Part shown: piece by piece, positions 36,000 through 45,894 of the stretch | Position numbering within the stretch: the stretch's first letter is position 1 | Layout of the letters: each line of letters opens with the position of its first letter | Assembly (NCBI RefSeq): GCF_000725545.1 | Contig: NZ_JNZP01000013.1 | Coordinates: 201,103 to 265,102 of the forward strand | Length of the DNA stretch: 64,000 nt | Direction of reading: 5' to 3' | Source: Streptomyces exfoliatus | GTDB lineage: Bacteria > Actinomycetota > Actinomycetes > Streptomycetales > Streptomycetaceae | Notes under the pieces: model-generated | Told to the model about the DNA's origin: nothing | What the model saw: only the letters and a program-made list of their open reading frames with translations | Databases searched by the model: none | Position numbers and translations under genes: made by a program

Positions 36000-36917
36000 T
36001 CAGGCGGTGATCCAGTCGCTGGTCGCGATCACCGGCCGGACGCCGTCGCGGTGGATGGTGCCCTCGATGAGGCCGTACATCCGGTCGGCGGCGAAGTACA
36101 CCTCGTTGTCGTTCTTCAGGCCGAACGGCTCCAGGTCCACCAGGAAGTGGTGCTTGTTCGGCAGGTTGAGCCGGACCTCGTTGACCGTGGACACGTGGTC
36201 GAGGACCCGGTCGGCCATCGCGTGCAGGGTCTGCTGGAGCGAGTAGCTGTACGTCTCCGCGAACGCCTCAAGGAGGTGGCGGCGCACCTTCTCGTAGGAG
36301 CGGTCCCAGTCGTGCTCCGCGTCCGCGGCCGCCGAGGCGGAGTTCGCCCAGCGGGCGGTCACCTTGGTGGCCAGGATGCGGTCGTACGCCTCCTTGAGCG
36401 TCGTGTACCTGTCCTTGATGAAGCCGTGGAACTCGGAGTTGGTCGAGTTCATCACCGTCAGGTCCTTCAGGCCCGAGAGGACCTGGAGCCCGGTGGTCTC
36501 CGAGTACGTGACCTGCGCGGTGCGGACCTCCTGCCCCTTGCGCACGAAGGAGTGCTGCTCCTTGCGCGTCGGGACCGGGATCCGCTCCCAGGCGTACTCC
36601 TCGACCCGGATCTGCGCCTCGTGGATCACCGGCTGCGAGGACACGAAGTGCCGGGCGAGGAGGACGGCGAACGCCTCGGGGGAGGCCACGCCGTGCTCCT
36701 TGGCGAAGGCGTAGACCGTGTTCTTGGTGGTGTCCGTCGGCAGGCAGTTGCCGTTGTCGCCGGTCAGATGGACATCGCGGTACTCACCGCGCAGCGCCAC
36801 CGACACGTTCAGGTCGCGGATCTCGTGCCACGCGCCGTCGCCGCCCTTGCGGGTGACCGTGACGATGCGGTTCTCGGCCTTGCCGTACTGGTTCTGGGCC
36901 AGGACGTGCTTGCTCAT
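36000..36917 (-). CDS. Urate oxidase (uricase)
   Basis: 305 residues, the normal uricase size. Hallmarks are NQYGKAENRIVTVTRKG at the N-terminus (active-site Lys), the TGDNGNCLPTDTTKNTVYAFAK segment with the catalytic Thr, and the C-terminal LPNKHHFLVDL and FGLKNDNEVYFAADRMYG. It oxidises urate to 5-hydroxyisourate without a cofactor, an early step of purine breakdown to allantoin. No other purine genes adjoin it. ATG 36917 has AGGAG about 11 nt upstream. Confidence 0.95.
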   Translation of the reverse strand: MSKHVLAQNQYGKAENRIVTVTRKGGDGAWHEIRDLNVSVALRGEYRDVHLTGDNGNCLPTDTTKNTVYAFAKEHGVASPEAFAVLLARHFVSSQPVIHEAQIRVEEYAWERIPVPTRKEQHSFVRKGQEVRTAQVTYSETTGLQVLSGLKDLTVMNSTNSEFHGFIKDRYTTLKEAYDRILATKVTARWANSASAAADAEHDWDRSYEKVRRHLLEAFAETYSYSLQQTLHAMADRVLDHVSTVNEVRLNLPNKHHFLVDLEPFGLKNDNEVYFAADRMYGLIEGTIHRDGVRPVIATSDWITA

Positions 36918-37250
36918 GTGCTGCTCAGCTCCTGCGGGTACGTGGATACGGATATCCCGTACGCCCGGCGTCCAGCTCCCCCGTCGTCCTGAGGGTCGGC
37001 TCCCCGCCGTCCGGCCCGTGAACGGCGGACCGCCCCGGGACTGACGAGCATCCCGGTCCGTAGGTTTCGCTCGAAGATATGTCCCCTTCCGGTCACTGGC
37101 AATGGGGAGAGCCTCGCGTAGGGGAACCGTCAAGACGGGCATTCGCGGCGTTAGGGGCACGTCAACGGCGGCGGAGAGCGGCTCGGAGAGAGGTTTCCTC
37201 ATCTCGTCCGAGAATCCGTTCTTCCTTCTTCCTGCATCCGGGAGCTCACG
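36918..37250. other. Divergent control region between uricase and the kdp operon
   Basis: 333 nt without a defensible gene. It must contain the promoters of uricase and of the kdp genes. The half nearest kdp (about 37070-37200) has several GGGG/GGGAACC runs and could fold as a structured leader, but I did not recognise a known riboswitch. Confidence 0.5.
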
Positions 37251-37334
37251 ATGGCCGACGTGGCCTTCGTCGTCACCACGGTCGCGGTCTTCGCGCTGGT
37301 GGCCTTCATCGCCAAGGGGGTGGCCAAGCTGTGA
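37251..37334 (+). CDS. 27-residue single-helix membrane micro-protein upstream of kdpF
   Basis: ATG 37251 with GGGAG 6 nt upstream encodes MADVAFVVTTVAVFALVAFI followed by AKGVAKL. It is one hydrophobic helix with a basic C-terminal end. Its stop codon overlaps the GTG start of kdpF (GTGA), so it is translated as the first gene of the kdp operon. It has the size and character of KdpF but precedes a separate KdpF. Function unknown; a second Kdp accessory peptide is the obvious guess. Confidence 0.75.
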   Translation: MADVAFVVTTVAVFALVAFIAKGVAKL

Positions 37335-37420
37335 GCGCCGAGAACATCGTCGGTCTCCTCGTGGCCGCCGCCCTGCTTGGTTATCTCGTCCTCGCCCTCG
37401 TCAAGCCCGAGAGGTTCTGA
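37331..37420 (+). CDS. kdpF: KdpF, small subunit of the K+-transporting ATPase
   Basis: 29 residues: a short Ser-Ala-Glu start, then one membrane helix (IVGLLVAAALLGYLVLALV) ending KPERF, which is typical of KdpF. KdpF sits against KdpA and stabilises the complex. GTG 37331 overlaps the stop of the preceding micro-protein, and kdpA follows 2 nt after its stop. Confidence 0.85.
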   Translation: MSAENIVGLLVAAALLGYLVLALVKPERF

Positions 37421-37422
37421 CG

Positions 37423-39132
37423 GTGACATCAGTCGCTTCCGCTCCGGGTGAGATGAGTCCCGTACTTGCCGGCGTGCTCCAGCTGCTGGCGTTGACCGTC
37501 GCCCTGGGGCTTTCGTACCGGCCGCTGGGCGACCACATGGCCCGGGTCTACTCCTCGGACAAGCACCTGCGGGTGGAGAAGTGGATCTACAAGGGCATCG
37601 GCGCCGACCCGTCGGTGGAGATGCGCTGGCCCGCCTACCTGCGCGGCGTCCTCGCCTTCTCCGCCGTCGGCGTCCTCTTCCTCTACCTGCTCCAGCGGGT
37701 GCAGGGCGCGCTGCCCGGCTCGCTCGGCTTCGTGTCGATCGACCCGGACCAGGCGTTCAACACCGCCGCCTCCTTCGTCGCCAACACCAACTGGCAGTCG
37801 TACTACGGCGAGCAGGCCATGGGCCACGTCGTGCAGACCGGCGGCCTCGCGGTGCAGAACTTCGTGTCCGCGGCCGTGGGGATCGCGGTCGCGGTCGCCC
37901 TCGTACGCGGCTTCGCGAGGTCCCGTACCGGCGAACTGGGCAACTTCTGGGCCGACCTGGTCCGGGGTGTCGTCCGCGTCCTCCTCCCGATCTCCGTCGT
38001 GGGCGCGCTGGTGCTCGTGGCCTGCGGCGCCATCCAGAACTTCGCCGGGATCCACGAGGTCGGGCAATTCCTGAATGAGCAGGGCATGGGCGGTTCGCAG
38101 CAGTGGAACGGCGGCGCGGTCGCCTCGCAGGAGGTCATCAAGGAGCTGGGCACGAACGGCGGCGGCTACTTCAACGCCAACTCCGCCCACCCCTTCGAGA
38201 ACCCCGACCCGCTCTCCAACCTCTTCGAGATCTATCTGATCCTGCTCATCCCCTTCGCGCTGACGCGGACCTTCGGCCGGATGGTCGGCTCCCTGCGGCA
38301 GGGGTACGCGATCCTCGGCACGATGGCGGCCATCTGGCTCGTCTTCACCGGCCTGATGATGTGGACCGAGTTCGCCGGGAGGGGACCGGCCTTCGAGCTG
38401 GCCGGCGGGGCGATGGAGGGCAAGGAGACCCGGTTCGGCATCGGTGCGTCGGCGATCTTCTCGGTCGCCACGACGCTGACCTCCACCGGCGCCGTGAACT
38501 CCTTCCACTCCTCGTACACGGGCTTCGGCGGCGGCATCACGATGCTGGGCATGCAGCTGGGCGAGATCGCGCCCGGCGGCGTCGGTTCCGGCCTCTACGG
38601 CATGCTGATCATGGCGATCATCGCCGTGTTCATCGCCGGGCTGATGGTCGGCCGCACCCCGGAGTACCTGGGGAAGAAGATCGGCACCCGCCAGATCAAG
38701 TTCGCGGCCTGCTACATCCTCGTCACCCCGGCGCTCGTCCTCGGCTTCACCGCCGTCGCCATGGCCCTCGACACCCCGTCGCACTCCATGACGAACTCCG
38801 GCGCGCACGGATTCTCCGAGATCCTCTACGCCTACACCTCGGGCGCCAACAACAACGGCTCGGCCTTCGCGGGTCTGAACGCCGACACCCAGTGGTTCAA
38901 CTCGACGATCGGCATCGCGATGCTGCTCGGCCGGTTCCTGCCCATGGTGTTCGTCCTCGCGCTCGCCGGTTCCCTGGCCGAGCAGACGCCCGTACCGGAG
39001 ACGGCGGGCACCCTGCGGACCGAGAAGCCGCTTTTCACCGGCCTGCTCGTCGGCACGATCCTCATCATCGCCGGACTCACCTACTTCCCGGCCCTCGCCC
39101 TTGGCCCGCTCGCCGAAGGACTCGCAGCATGA
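37423..39132 (+). CDS. kdpA: KdpA, K+-translocating subunit of the Kdp ATPase
   Basis: 569 residues from GTG 37423 (GAGAGG upstream); an in-frame ATG at 37453 would give 559 and coincides with the usual MSPVLAG start. Ten membrane helices are expected, and the four selectivity-filter loops of the KtrB/TrkH type are visible: [46 protein letters not shown] and [12 protein letters not shown]. It binds and passes K+ that KdpB pumps. The stop overlaps the kdpB ATG. Confidence 0.95.
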   Translation: MTSVASAPGEMSPVLAGVLQLLALTVALGLSYRPLGDHMARVYSSDKHLRVEKWIYKGIGADPSVEMRWPAYLRGVLAFSAVGVLFLYLLQRVQGALPGSLGFVSIDPDQAFNTAASFVANTNWQSYYGEQAMGHVVQTGGLAVQNFVSAAVGIAVAVALVRGFARSRTGELGNFWADLVRGVVRVLLPISVVGALVLVACGAIQNFAGIHEVGQFLNEQGMGGSQQWNGGAVASQEVIKELGTNGGGYFNANSAHPFENPDPLSNLFEIYLILLIPFALTRTFGRMVGSLRQGYAILGTMAAIWLVFTGLMMWTEFAGRGPAFELAGGAMEGKETRFGIGASAIFSVATTLTSTGAVNSFHSSYTGFGGGITMLGMQLGEIAPGGVGSGLYGMLIMAIIAVFIAGLMVGRTPEYLGKKIGTRQIKFAACYILVTPALVLGFTAVAMALDTPSHSMTNSGAHGFSEILYAYTSGANNNGSAFAGLNADTQWFNSTIGIAMLLGRFLPMVFVLALAGSLAEQTPVPETAGTLRTEKPLFTGLLVGTILIIAGLTYFPALALGPLAEGLAA

Positions 39133-41234
39133 GCACCCTCACTCCCACCAGGCCCCCGCAGTCGGGGGCGCCCAGCGGCCGGCCGGCCGGGGGCGGCCGC
39201 GTCGGCGGCGGACTGTTCGACCCGAAGCAGCTGGTCAGGTCCTTCCCGGACGCGATCAGGAAGCTCGACCCGAGGGTCATGGTCAAGTCGCCGGTCATGT
39301 TCGTGGTGCTGATCGGTTCGGCCGTGACCACGGTCCTCGCCGTCATGAACCCGGGGGACTGGTTCGGCTGGGCGATCACCGCCTGGCTGTGGCTGACCAC
39401 GGTCTTCGCCAACCTGGCGGAGGCGGTGGCCGAGGGCCGGGGCAAGGCGCAGGCCGACACCCTGCGCAAGGCCAAGACCGACACGGTCGCCCGCAGGATC
39501 GACGGCTCGCACGAGGAGCGGGTCCCGGGCACGGAGCTGCGCGTCGGAGACCTGGTGGTCTGCGAGGCCGGCGACGTCATCCCCGGCGACGGTGACGTCG
39601 TGGAGGGCGTGGCGTCGGTCGACGAGTCCGCGATCACGGGCGAGTCCGCGCCCGTCATCCGCGAGTCCGGCGGCGACCGGTGCGCGGTGACGGGCGGCAC
39701 GAAGGTCCTCTCGGACCGGATCGTCGTGAAGATCACGACGAAGCCCGGCGAGACCTTCATCGACCGGATGATCAACCTGGTCGAGGGCGCGGCACGGCAG
39801 AAGACACCCAACGAGATCGCGCTCAACATCCTGCTCGCCTCGCTGACGATCGTCTTCCTCCTCGCCGTGGTCACCCTCAAGCCCTTCGCGATCTACGCGG
39901 GCGCCGACGAGCAGACCTCGATGATCGTCCTCACCGCGCTCCTCGTGTGTCTGATCCCGACGACGATCGGCGCGCTGCTCTCGGCGATCGGCATCGCCGG
40001 CATGGACCGGCTCGTCCAGCGCAACGTCCTCGCGATGTCGGGCCGCGCGGTCGAGGCGGCGGGTGACGTCTCCACCCTGCTGCTCGACAAGACCGGCACG
40101 ATCACGCTGGGCAACCGGCAGGCGGCGGAGTTCGTCCCGGTGGCGGGGGCGACGGAGGCCGAGCTCGCCGACGCCGCCCAGCTCTCCTCGCTCGCGGACG
40201 AGACCCCGGAGGGCCGCTCGATCGTGGTCCTCGCGGGGACCGCGTACGGCGTGAGCGAACGCCGGCAGGGCGAGCTGGTGGGAGCCGAGTGGATCGCGTT
40301 CACCGCCCAGACCCGGATGTCGGGCGTGGACGTGGACGGCCGGAAGGTCCGCAAGGGAGCCACCGGCTCGGTCGTGGCCTGGGTGAAGGAGCGCGGCGGC
40401 AGCGTCTCCGGGGACGCTGCCGCCCTCACGGACCGGATCTCCCAGGCGGGCGGCACGCCGCTGCTCGTGGCCCTGGAGGACGAGGAGGGCGCCCGGGTCC
40501 TCGGCGTCGTCCACCTGAAGGACGTGGTGAAGGAGGGCATGCGGGAACGGTTCGACGAACTGCGCCGCATGGGCATCCGTACGGTCATGATCACGGGCGA
40601 CAACCCGCTGACCGCGAAGGCCATCGCCGAGGAGGCGGGAGTCGACGACTTCCTCGCCGAGGCGACGCCCGAGGACAAGATGGCGCTCATCAAGCGCGAG
40701 CAGGCGGGCGGGAAGCTCGTCGCCATGACCGGCGACGGCACGAACGACGCCCCCGCGCTCGCCCAGGCGGACGTCGGCGTGGCCATGAACACCGGGACGT
40801 CGGCCGCGAAGGAGGCCGGCAACATGGTCGACCTCGACTCCGACCCGACGAAACTCATCGAGATCGTCGAGATCGGCAAGCAACTCCTCATCACGCGAGG
40901 CGCGTTGACGACGTTCTCGATCGCCAACGACGTCGCGAAGTACTTCGCGATCATCCCCGCCATGTTCGCGGTGGCGTACCCGAGCCTGGACAGGCTCAAC
41001 ATCATGGGCCTGGCCTCGCCCGAGTCCGCGATCCTGTCGGCCGTGATCTTCAACGCGCTGATCATCGTCGCCCTGGTCCCGCTGGCGCTGAAGGGAGTCC
41101 GCTACCGGCCGGCGAGCGCCGACTCGATGCTCCGCCGCAACCTCGGGATCTACGGACTCGGCGGCCTCATCGCCCCGTTCGTCGGCATCAAGCTCATCGA
41201 CCTCCTTCTCTCCACGATCCCCGGGCTGCACTAG
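39129..41234 (+). CDS. kdpB: KdpB, catalytic P-type ATPase subunit
   Basis: 701 residues. The phosphorylated Asp is at about 320 ([12 protein letters not shown]), the actuator TGES at about 169-172 ([15 protein letters not shown]), and [16 protein letters not shown] is the hinge motif. The N-terminal extension before the first helix is Pro/Gly-rich. It hydrolyses ATP to drive K+ uptake through KdpA at low external K+. The ATG at 39129 overlaps the kdpA stop. No kdpDE sensor-regulator genes are in the window, so control must come from elsewhere. Confidence 0.95.
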   Translation: MSTLTPTRPPQSGAPSGRPAGGGRVGGGLFDPKQLVRSFPDAIRKLDPRVMVKSPVMFVVLIGSAVTTVLAVMNPGDWFGWAITAWLWLTTVFANLAEAVAEGRGKAQADTLRKAKTDTVARRIDGSHEERVPGTELRVGDLVVCEAGDVIPGDGDVVEGVASVDESAITGESAPVIRESGGDRCAVTGGTKVLSDRIVVKITTKPGETFIDRMINLVEGAARQKTPNEIALNILLASLTIVFLLAVVTLKPFAIYAGADEQTSMIVLTALLVCLIPTTIGALLSAIGIAGMDRLVQRNVLAMSGRAVEAAGDVSTLLLDKTGTITLGNRQAAEFVPVAGATEAELADAAQLSSLADETPEGRSIVVLAGTAYGVSERRQGELVGAEWIAFTAQTRMSGVDVDGRKVRKGATGSVVAWVKERGGSVSGDAAALTDRISQAGGTPLLVALEDEEGARVLGVVHLKDVVKEGMRERFDELRRMGIRTVMITGDNPLTAKAIAEEAGVDDFLAEATPEDKMALIKREQAGGKLVAMTGDGTNDAPALAQADVGVAMNTGTSAAKEAGNMVDLDSDPTKLIEIVEIGKQLLITRGALTTFSIANDVAKYFAIIPAMFAVAYPSLDRLNIMGLASPESAILSAVIFNALIIVALVPLALKGVRYRPASADSMLRRNLGIYGLGGLIAPFVGIKLIDLLLSTIPGLH

Positions 41235-41256
41235 TCAGAAAGCGTGTCGATCCAGG

Positions 41257-41928
41257 ATGAACAACTCAGCAGCGAACACCGGACGGGTCCTCTGGGCGGG
41301 ACTGCGCGCCCTCCTCGTCCTCACCGTCGTGTGCGGCGTGCTCTACCCGCTCGCCGTCACCGGCATCGCCCAAGCGGCCCTCCCGTGGCGGGCGAACGGC
41401 TCAGAGGTCAAGGACGCGAGCGGGACGACCGTCGGCTCCGCGCTCATCGGCCAGACGTACCTGACCGACGGCAAGCCGGACCCGCGCTGGTTCCAGCCCC
41501 GCCCCTCCAACGGCCTCGGGACCAACAGCGTCAACACCCGGTACCGGCTGATCCTGTCCGGCGCCACCAACCGCTCGGGCGACAACGCCGACCTGATCCA
41601 GTGGGTCGAGGCCGCGAAGGCGGCCGTGATCAGGGACAACTCCGTGAACGGCCACACGGTGAAGCCCTCGGACGTGCCCGCCGACGCGGTCACCTCCTCC
41701 GGCTCGGGCCTGGACCCGCACATCTCCCCGGCGTACGCGAAGCTCCAGGCGCACCGGGTCGCGGCCAGGAACCACCTGCCCGTCACGGAGGTCGACAGGC
41801 TGATCGCCGCCCACACGGACGACCGCGTCCTCGGCTTCATCGGCGAACCCCGCGTCAACGTCCTCCAGCTCAACATCGCGCTGCGGGACGCGGTGGAGGG
41901 GCGGGACGTGGTGGAGGGGCGGGGCTGA
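41257..41928 (+). CDS. kdpC: KdpC, chaperone subunit of the Kdp ATPase
   Basis: 223 residues with one N-terminal membrane helix (LRALLVLTVVCGVLYPLAVTG) and the conserved periplasmic-side motifs GSALIGQTYLTDGKPDPRWFQPRPS, SGSGLDPHISPAYAKLQAHRVA and GFIGEPRVNVLQLNIAL. KdpC contacts KdpB and helps nucleotide binding. It is the last gene of the kdp operon. The C-terminus carries a small repeat (VEGRDVVEGRG). Confidence 0.95.
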   Translation: MNNSAANTGRVLWAGLRALLVLTVVCGVLYPLAVTGIAQAALPWRANGSEVKDASGTTVGSALIGQTYLTDGKPDPRWFQPRPSNGLGTNSVNTRYRLILSGATNRSGDNADLIQWVEAAKAAVIRDNSVNGHTVKPSDVPADAVTSSGSGLDPHISPAYAKLQAHRVAARNHLPVTEVDRLIAAHTDDRVLGFIGEPRVNVLQLNIALRDAVEGRDVVEGRG

Positions 41929-41964
41929 GCGGTACGGGGTGACCTGCCGTGTCGAGGCCCCGCG

Positions 41965-43113
41965 TCAGGCGGCCGGGAGGATCCGGGTCTCGACGCCCGG
42001 CAGGCCCTTGGCCCACCAGTGGTCGTAGCGGGCGTAGACCCGGGGGTCCCGCGCGGTGAGGAAGCCGCCCAGGGCGCCGGCCTCGACCGCGAGGCCGTCC
42101 CAGGCCCCGGCGGACAGCGGGTGGAAGGCCGAGGCCTCGATGCCGCCCACGACCGGCCGCCAGACCCCGGCGACGTACCCGTCGACGAGGAGCGTCGGCA
42201 GGGTGTCGCCGTTCACACGGATGACGTGCTTGCGGTACGGGGGCGGGATGACGCGGCTCCGGTCCGCGTAGGCCAGCAGCACGCTGTCCCACATGGCCAT
42301 GAGCCGGGGCGGCGCGGGGACCCCCTCGTCGGGCCGTGGCGCGCCGGGCACGTCGTACAGCACCGTCCCTTCGGGCCCCTCCAGCCGTTCCAGCTCCCCG
42401 TCGAGAGCGGCCACCGCCGCGCGCACCCTGCCCCGGGGCGCCATGGTGAACTGCGCCATGTCGGGGACGGACGCCGGACCGAAGCCCTCCAGGTAGCGCC
42501 GGATCAGGGTGGTGAGCCCCGTGTGCGCCGCCTCCGGGTCGGCGAGCACCGGCGGCGTGCTCGCCGTCACGAACGCCTGCGCCGCCCCGAACGACCACGG
42601 CGGCCCCGTCGGCGCGTGCCACAACGGCGCGTACTGGCGCATCATCCGCCACACCACGGCCTCCACCGGCCCGCCGCGCGCCGCCTCCAGGCGGGCCCGC
42701 AGCTGGGCCCCGGTCCGCGCCTCCCCGGCGTACGCCAGCAGGTCGGGCAGCAGCTCGTCGGCGTCGGCCGCCGTGAACCCCGCCGCCTTGAAGCGCGGAT
42801 CGTGCAGCCGTGAACCGCGCAGCGTCGGCTCCATGCCCTCCCGGAAGGCCCGCCAGTCCTCGGCGTGCACCAGGTGGAGGGTGAGCCGCATCAGGGTCGA
42901 CCGGACCACCTCGTAACCGGCCACGGCGCCGTCGAGCTCCTCCGGCTCGAAGCCGGCGAGCCGGTTCCAGAGCGCGACGTACGGCGAACCCGGCTGCTGC
43001 GCCTGCAGCGCCACCACCCGCCGAACGGCCTCCTCGACGCCGACCGGAACCCGGTCGAGGAGCAACTGCCGGGCGAGGGTGGCGCGGTTGAGCCCGCGCG
43101 CGGTGATCACCAT
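41965..43113 (-). CDS. AlkZ/YcaQ-like winged-helix DNA glycosylase family protein
   Basis: 382 residues of the HTH_42 (DUF1006) family. The motif VALQAQQPGSPYVALWNRL contains the QxQ signature that AlkZ-type glycosylases use to release alkylated bases or resolve interstrand crosslinks. Other family landmarks are TLMRLTLHLVHAEDW, SVPDMAQFTM and WDSVLLAYADRSRVIP. Streptomyces carry several paralogues; some guard against self-made DNA-damaging antibiotics. This one has no biosynthetic neighbours. It is divergent from the phytase-like gene. Confidence 0.85.
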   Translation of the reverse strand: MVITARGLNRATLARQLLLDRVPVGVEEAVRRVVALQAQQPGSPYVALWNRLAGFEPEELDGAVAGYEVVRSTLMRLTLHLVHAEDWRAFREGMEPTLRGSRLHDPRFKAAGFTAADADELLPDLLAYAGEARTGAQLRARLEAARGGPVEAVVWRMMRQYAPLWHAPTGPPWSFGAAQAFVTASTPPVLADPEAAHTGLTTLIRRYLEGFGPASVPDMAQFTMAPRGRVRAAVAALDGELERLEGPEGTVLYDVPGAPRPDEGVPAPPRLMAMWDSVLLAYADRSRVIPPPYRKHVIRVNGDTLPTLLVDGYVAGVWRPVVGGIEASAFHPLSAGAWDGLAVEAGALGGFLTARDPRVYARYDHWWAKGLPGVETRILPAA

Positions 43114-43243
43114 GATCCGATTATCCCTGCGCGTTCACCCAGGGCTCATGCCGTCGTCGGGAGTCCGACGCTCGCCGTTGTGGCCGGAAACGGACCATGA
43201 GGCGCCTCCACGGGTGGCATTCCACGTGTTCAAGGGAGTTCAG

Positions 43244-44581
43244 ATGAATCCGCGCCTCCTCCGCAGGCCCGCCGTCGTGGCCCTGCCCCTGACCACCGCG
43301 CTCGCGCTCTCGGTGGTCATGGGCACGGCCGAGGCGGAGCCCGCGCGGCACGGCTCGCCCGCCCGGGTCCTCTCCACCTCGACCCTGCCCGACATCCCGC
43401 TGGCCGCCTTCAGCAACGGCCTGCTGCCCGGCAGCGTCGACGACGACCGGGACGTCGACCTGGGAGGCATCGGCAGCGACCTGTACCCGGCCGAACGGCG
43501 CGGCGAGTACTGGACGGTCACCGACCGCGGCCCCAACGGCCAGATAGCCGTCGGCAAGGACAAGCGGCGCACGTTCCCCGTGCCCGGCTTCGACCCGGCC
43601 ATCGTGAAGGTCCGCGCCGTCGGCGACCGCGTCGAGGTCCTGAGGTCCATCCCGCTCACCACCGCCTCCGGCGCCCCCGTCACCGGCCTCCCGAACCAGC
43701 AGGGCCGCGACGAGGCCCCGTACACGTACGACGCCTCGACCCCGCTCCCGTACAACCCGAACGGTCTCGACACCGAGGGCGTCGTGCGGGACAAGGACGG
43801 CGGCTTCTGGCTGGTCGACGAGTACGGCCCCTCGCTCGTGCACGTCTCCGCGAAGGGCCGCGTCCTCGCACGCCACGTCCCCGAGGGCCTGAACCTGACC
43901 GGCGCGGACTACCCCGTCATCGAGTCCCTGCCGTCGGTCTTCCTCAAGCGCAAGACCAACCGCGGCTTCGAGGGCCTCGCCCTGCTGCCCGACGGCGACC
44001 TGGTCATGGCCCTGCAGAGCCCGCTGCTCAACCCCGACAAGGCCTCCGGCGAGGACTCCCGTACGACGAGGCTGCTGCGCTTCTCGACGCGCGAGAACCG
44101 GGTCACGGCCGAGTACGCGTACCGCTTCGACCCGGTCGGCGTCGTCGAGCCCGGCCAGACGAAGACCTCCGAGCTGAAGATCTCCTCCGTGGTCGCGCTC
44201 GGCGGCGACCGCCTCCTCGTCCAGGAGCGCACCGACAAGGCCTCCCGCCTGTACGAGGTACGCCTCCGCCGCGGCTCCGACATCCTCGGCTCGCGCTGGG
44301 ACACGACGGCGGCCCCCACTCTGGAGCAACTCGACGACGTGACCGCCGCCGACGCGCCGGTCCTCGGCAAGCGCCTGGTGGTCGACCTGAACACGGTCGA
44401 GGGCGTCCCCGGCAAGATCGAGGGCGTCGCCGTCGAAGGCTCGTCGACGCTCGTCCTCCTCAACGACAACGACTTCGGCATGACGGACGGGCCGCAGGCC
44501 TTCGACGCGAACGGCCGCCTGGTCGACAGCGACGTGGACACCACCCTGGTCCGCGTGAGGCTGCCCCGCCCGGTCCGCTGA
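43244..44581 (+). CDS. Secreted esterase-like/phytase-like domain protein
   Basis: 445 residues with a signal peptide (MNPRLLRRPAVVALPLTTALALS, cleavage after AEA). The phytase-like (PF13449-type) six-bladed repeats show as GGIGSDLYPAERRGEYWTVTDRGPN, NPNGLDTEGVVRDKDGGFWLVDEYGP and NRGFEGLALLPDGDLVMALQSPL. The last blade contains KIEGVAVEGSSTLVLLNDNDFG. It is an exported hydrolase candidate, possibly a phosphoesterase. GGGAG precedes the ATG. Confidence 0.82.
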   Translation: MNPRLLRRPAVVALPLTTALALSVVMGTAEAEPARHGSPARVLSTSTLPDIPLAAFSNGLLPGSVDDDRDVDLGGIGSDLYPAERRGEYWTVTDRGPNGQIAVGKDKRRTFPVPGFDPAIVKVRAVGDRVEVLRSIPLTTASGAPVTGLPNQQGRDEAPYTYDASTPLPYNPNGLDTEGVVRDKDGGFWLVDEYGPSLVHVSAKGRVLARHVPEGLNLTGADYPVIESLPSVFLKRKTNRGFEGLALLPDGDLVMALQSPLLNPDKASGEDSRTTRLLRFSTRENRVTAEYAYRFDPVGVVEPGQTKTSELKISSVVALGGDRLLVQERTDKASRLYEVRLRRGSDILGSRWDTTAAPTLEQLDDVTAADAPVLGKRLVVDLNTVEGVPGKIEGVAVEGSSTLVLLNDNDFGMTDGPQAFDANGRLVDSDVDTTLVRVRLPRPVR

Positions 44582-44615
44582 GTACGGACTGAGTACGGAG
44601 CCGGGCTCGTGAGGC

Positions 44616-45272
44616 TCAGGCGGCCCGCGACGCCCCCAGCCCCCGCAGCTCCCGTTCCGCGTCCTTGGACAGGCTGACGCGGACGAGGGCGGCGGCCAGC
44701 GGGGCCACGTCCTGGGGCGGGACGTGTCGGGCGAGCCCGGCCGGGGTGTGGGGCAGACCCAGGCCGGCCGCGGTCGCGCAGGAGCGCTCGTCGAAGAAGG
44801 GACGCAGTTCCGGCCAGACGGCCTGGACCTCCCGGCAGAAGATGTCGGCACCGACGGGACCGATCCGGGGCACCTCCCGCAGCAGCCCGCGCAGCTCATC
44901 GACGTCACCGCCCGCCCGCTCACGGAGCAGACGCAGATCTCCGTGGTACCGGTCGAGGACCAGCTCGGCCCCCTCCCCGAGGGCGGTCGCGGTGCTCTCG
45001 TCGTACCGCACGTAATGGGCCCGCCCGAGCGCGTCCACGCGCTGCTGCCAGGAGGCGTCCAGCATGGCCCGGGGCGTCCGGAACCCGGCGGAGAACAGCT
45101 GCCGGGCGGCGGCGGTGGCGATGTCGGCCCGGATCCGGACCGAGCACAGCACGGTGAGCACGAGCAGCTGGTAGAGCGGCGAGGGCTTGTCGCGCAGCCG
45201 GATCCCGGCCTCTTCGGCGTAGGTGCGCCCGTGCTCGCGCAGGAGCCGGCCGATCATGCTGGCACTGTCCAC
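44616..45272 (-). CDS. HhH-GPD base-excision-repair family protein
   Basis: 218 residues from GTG 45272 with GAGGGG 6 nt upstream. The helix-hairpin-helix segment LLREVPRIGPVGADIFCREVQ and the surrounding all-helical fold resemble endonuclease III/3-methyladenine glycosylases. The hairpin lacks the Lys used by bifunctional endonuclease III, and there is no four-Cys iron-sulfur cluster at the C-terminus. PFFDERS may hold the catalytic Asp. It may be a monofunctional glycosylase or a non-catalytic homologue. Confidence 0.7.
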   Translation of the reverse strand: MDSASMIGRLLREHGRTYAEEAGIRLRDKPSPLYQLLVLTVLCSVRIRADIATAAARQLFSAGFRTPRAMLDASWQQRVDALGRAHYVRYDESTATALGEGAELVLDRYHGDLRLLRERAGGDVDELRGLLREVPRIGPVGADIFCREVQAVWPELRPFFDERSCATAAGLGLPHTPAGLARHVPPQDVAPLAAALVRVSLSKDAERELRGLGASRAA

Positions 45273-45345
45273 CGAGCACCCCTCTCCTTCTCCGGCCTCC
45301 GGCCTCCGACGTGCGGCGAGTACCCGGAGGACGCCCGGGAACACG

Positions 45346-45375
45346 CCCGGCCGCCGGTGGAAACCGGCGGCCGGG
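45346..45375 (-). terminator. Terminator of the AMIN-like protein gene
   Basis: CCCGGCCGCCGGT and ACCGGCGGCCGGG make a perfect 13-bp stem with a GGAA loop, 24 nt downstream of the AMIN-like gene on the minus strand. Confidence 0.75.
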
Positions 45376-45399
45376 TGAGTGAGGGTTCGAGGGCGCGGG

Positions 45400-45894
45400 T
45401 CAGTGGTTGACGTCGACCACGATCCGGTTGGGCGCCGTCAGCTTGAAGACCTTGTAGGAGGAGTGCGCCCCGAGGGCGAGGCCGAAGGTGTTGCTGTCCT
45501 CGAAGCTGTAGACGAGCGCCTGGCCCTTGAGGCTCGGGAAGGCGAAGGTCTGCGACCGCGGGCTCGTGTAGGTGGACTGGTAATTGCCGTCGAAGGCCTC
45601 GGCCGGCATCAGCGTGACCTTGAGGTAGGAGTCACCCTGGATGGGCACCTGGGTCTGCGACCCCTCCTCGCCCCAGTAGAGCGGGGTGGTCTGGACGCTG
45701 GTGGTCCACCCCGGGACGGTGCCTTCGCCGAGGTCGATGACGAACCGGTCGAAGGTGGGGTGGGTGGCCGCGCGAACGCCGAGTATGCAGATGTCGGCGC
45801 AGGTGGGAGAGGTCACGGCGACGGCGGGTGTCTGGGTGAGCAGGGTGACCCCGAGCGCTGAGGCCGTCAGGGCGGCGAGTGCGGTCTTGCGCAT
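45400..45894 (-). CDS. Secreted AMIN-like domain protein
   Basis: 164 residues from ATG 45894 with CAGGAG 6 nt upstream. The signal peptide (MRKTALAALTASALGVTLL) ends near AVA. The mature part (HPTFDRFVIDLGEGTVPGW, then QGDSYLKVTLMPAEAF, and the closing PNRIVVDVNH) matches the AMIN-like fold found in exported actinobacterial proteins thought to bind cell-wall material. Two Cys in CADIC may form a disulfide. No enzymatic residues are apparent. Confidence 0.8.
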   Translation of the reverse strand: MRKTALAALTASALGVTLLTQTPAVAVTSPTCADICILGVRAATHPTFDRFVIDLGEGTVPGWTTSVQTTPLYWGEEGSQTQVPIQGDSYLKVTLMPAEAFDGNYQSTYTSPRSQTFAFPSLKGQALVYSFEDSNTFGLALGAHSSYKVFKLTAPNRIVVDVNH

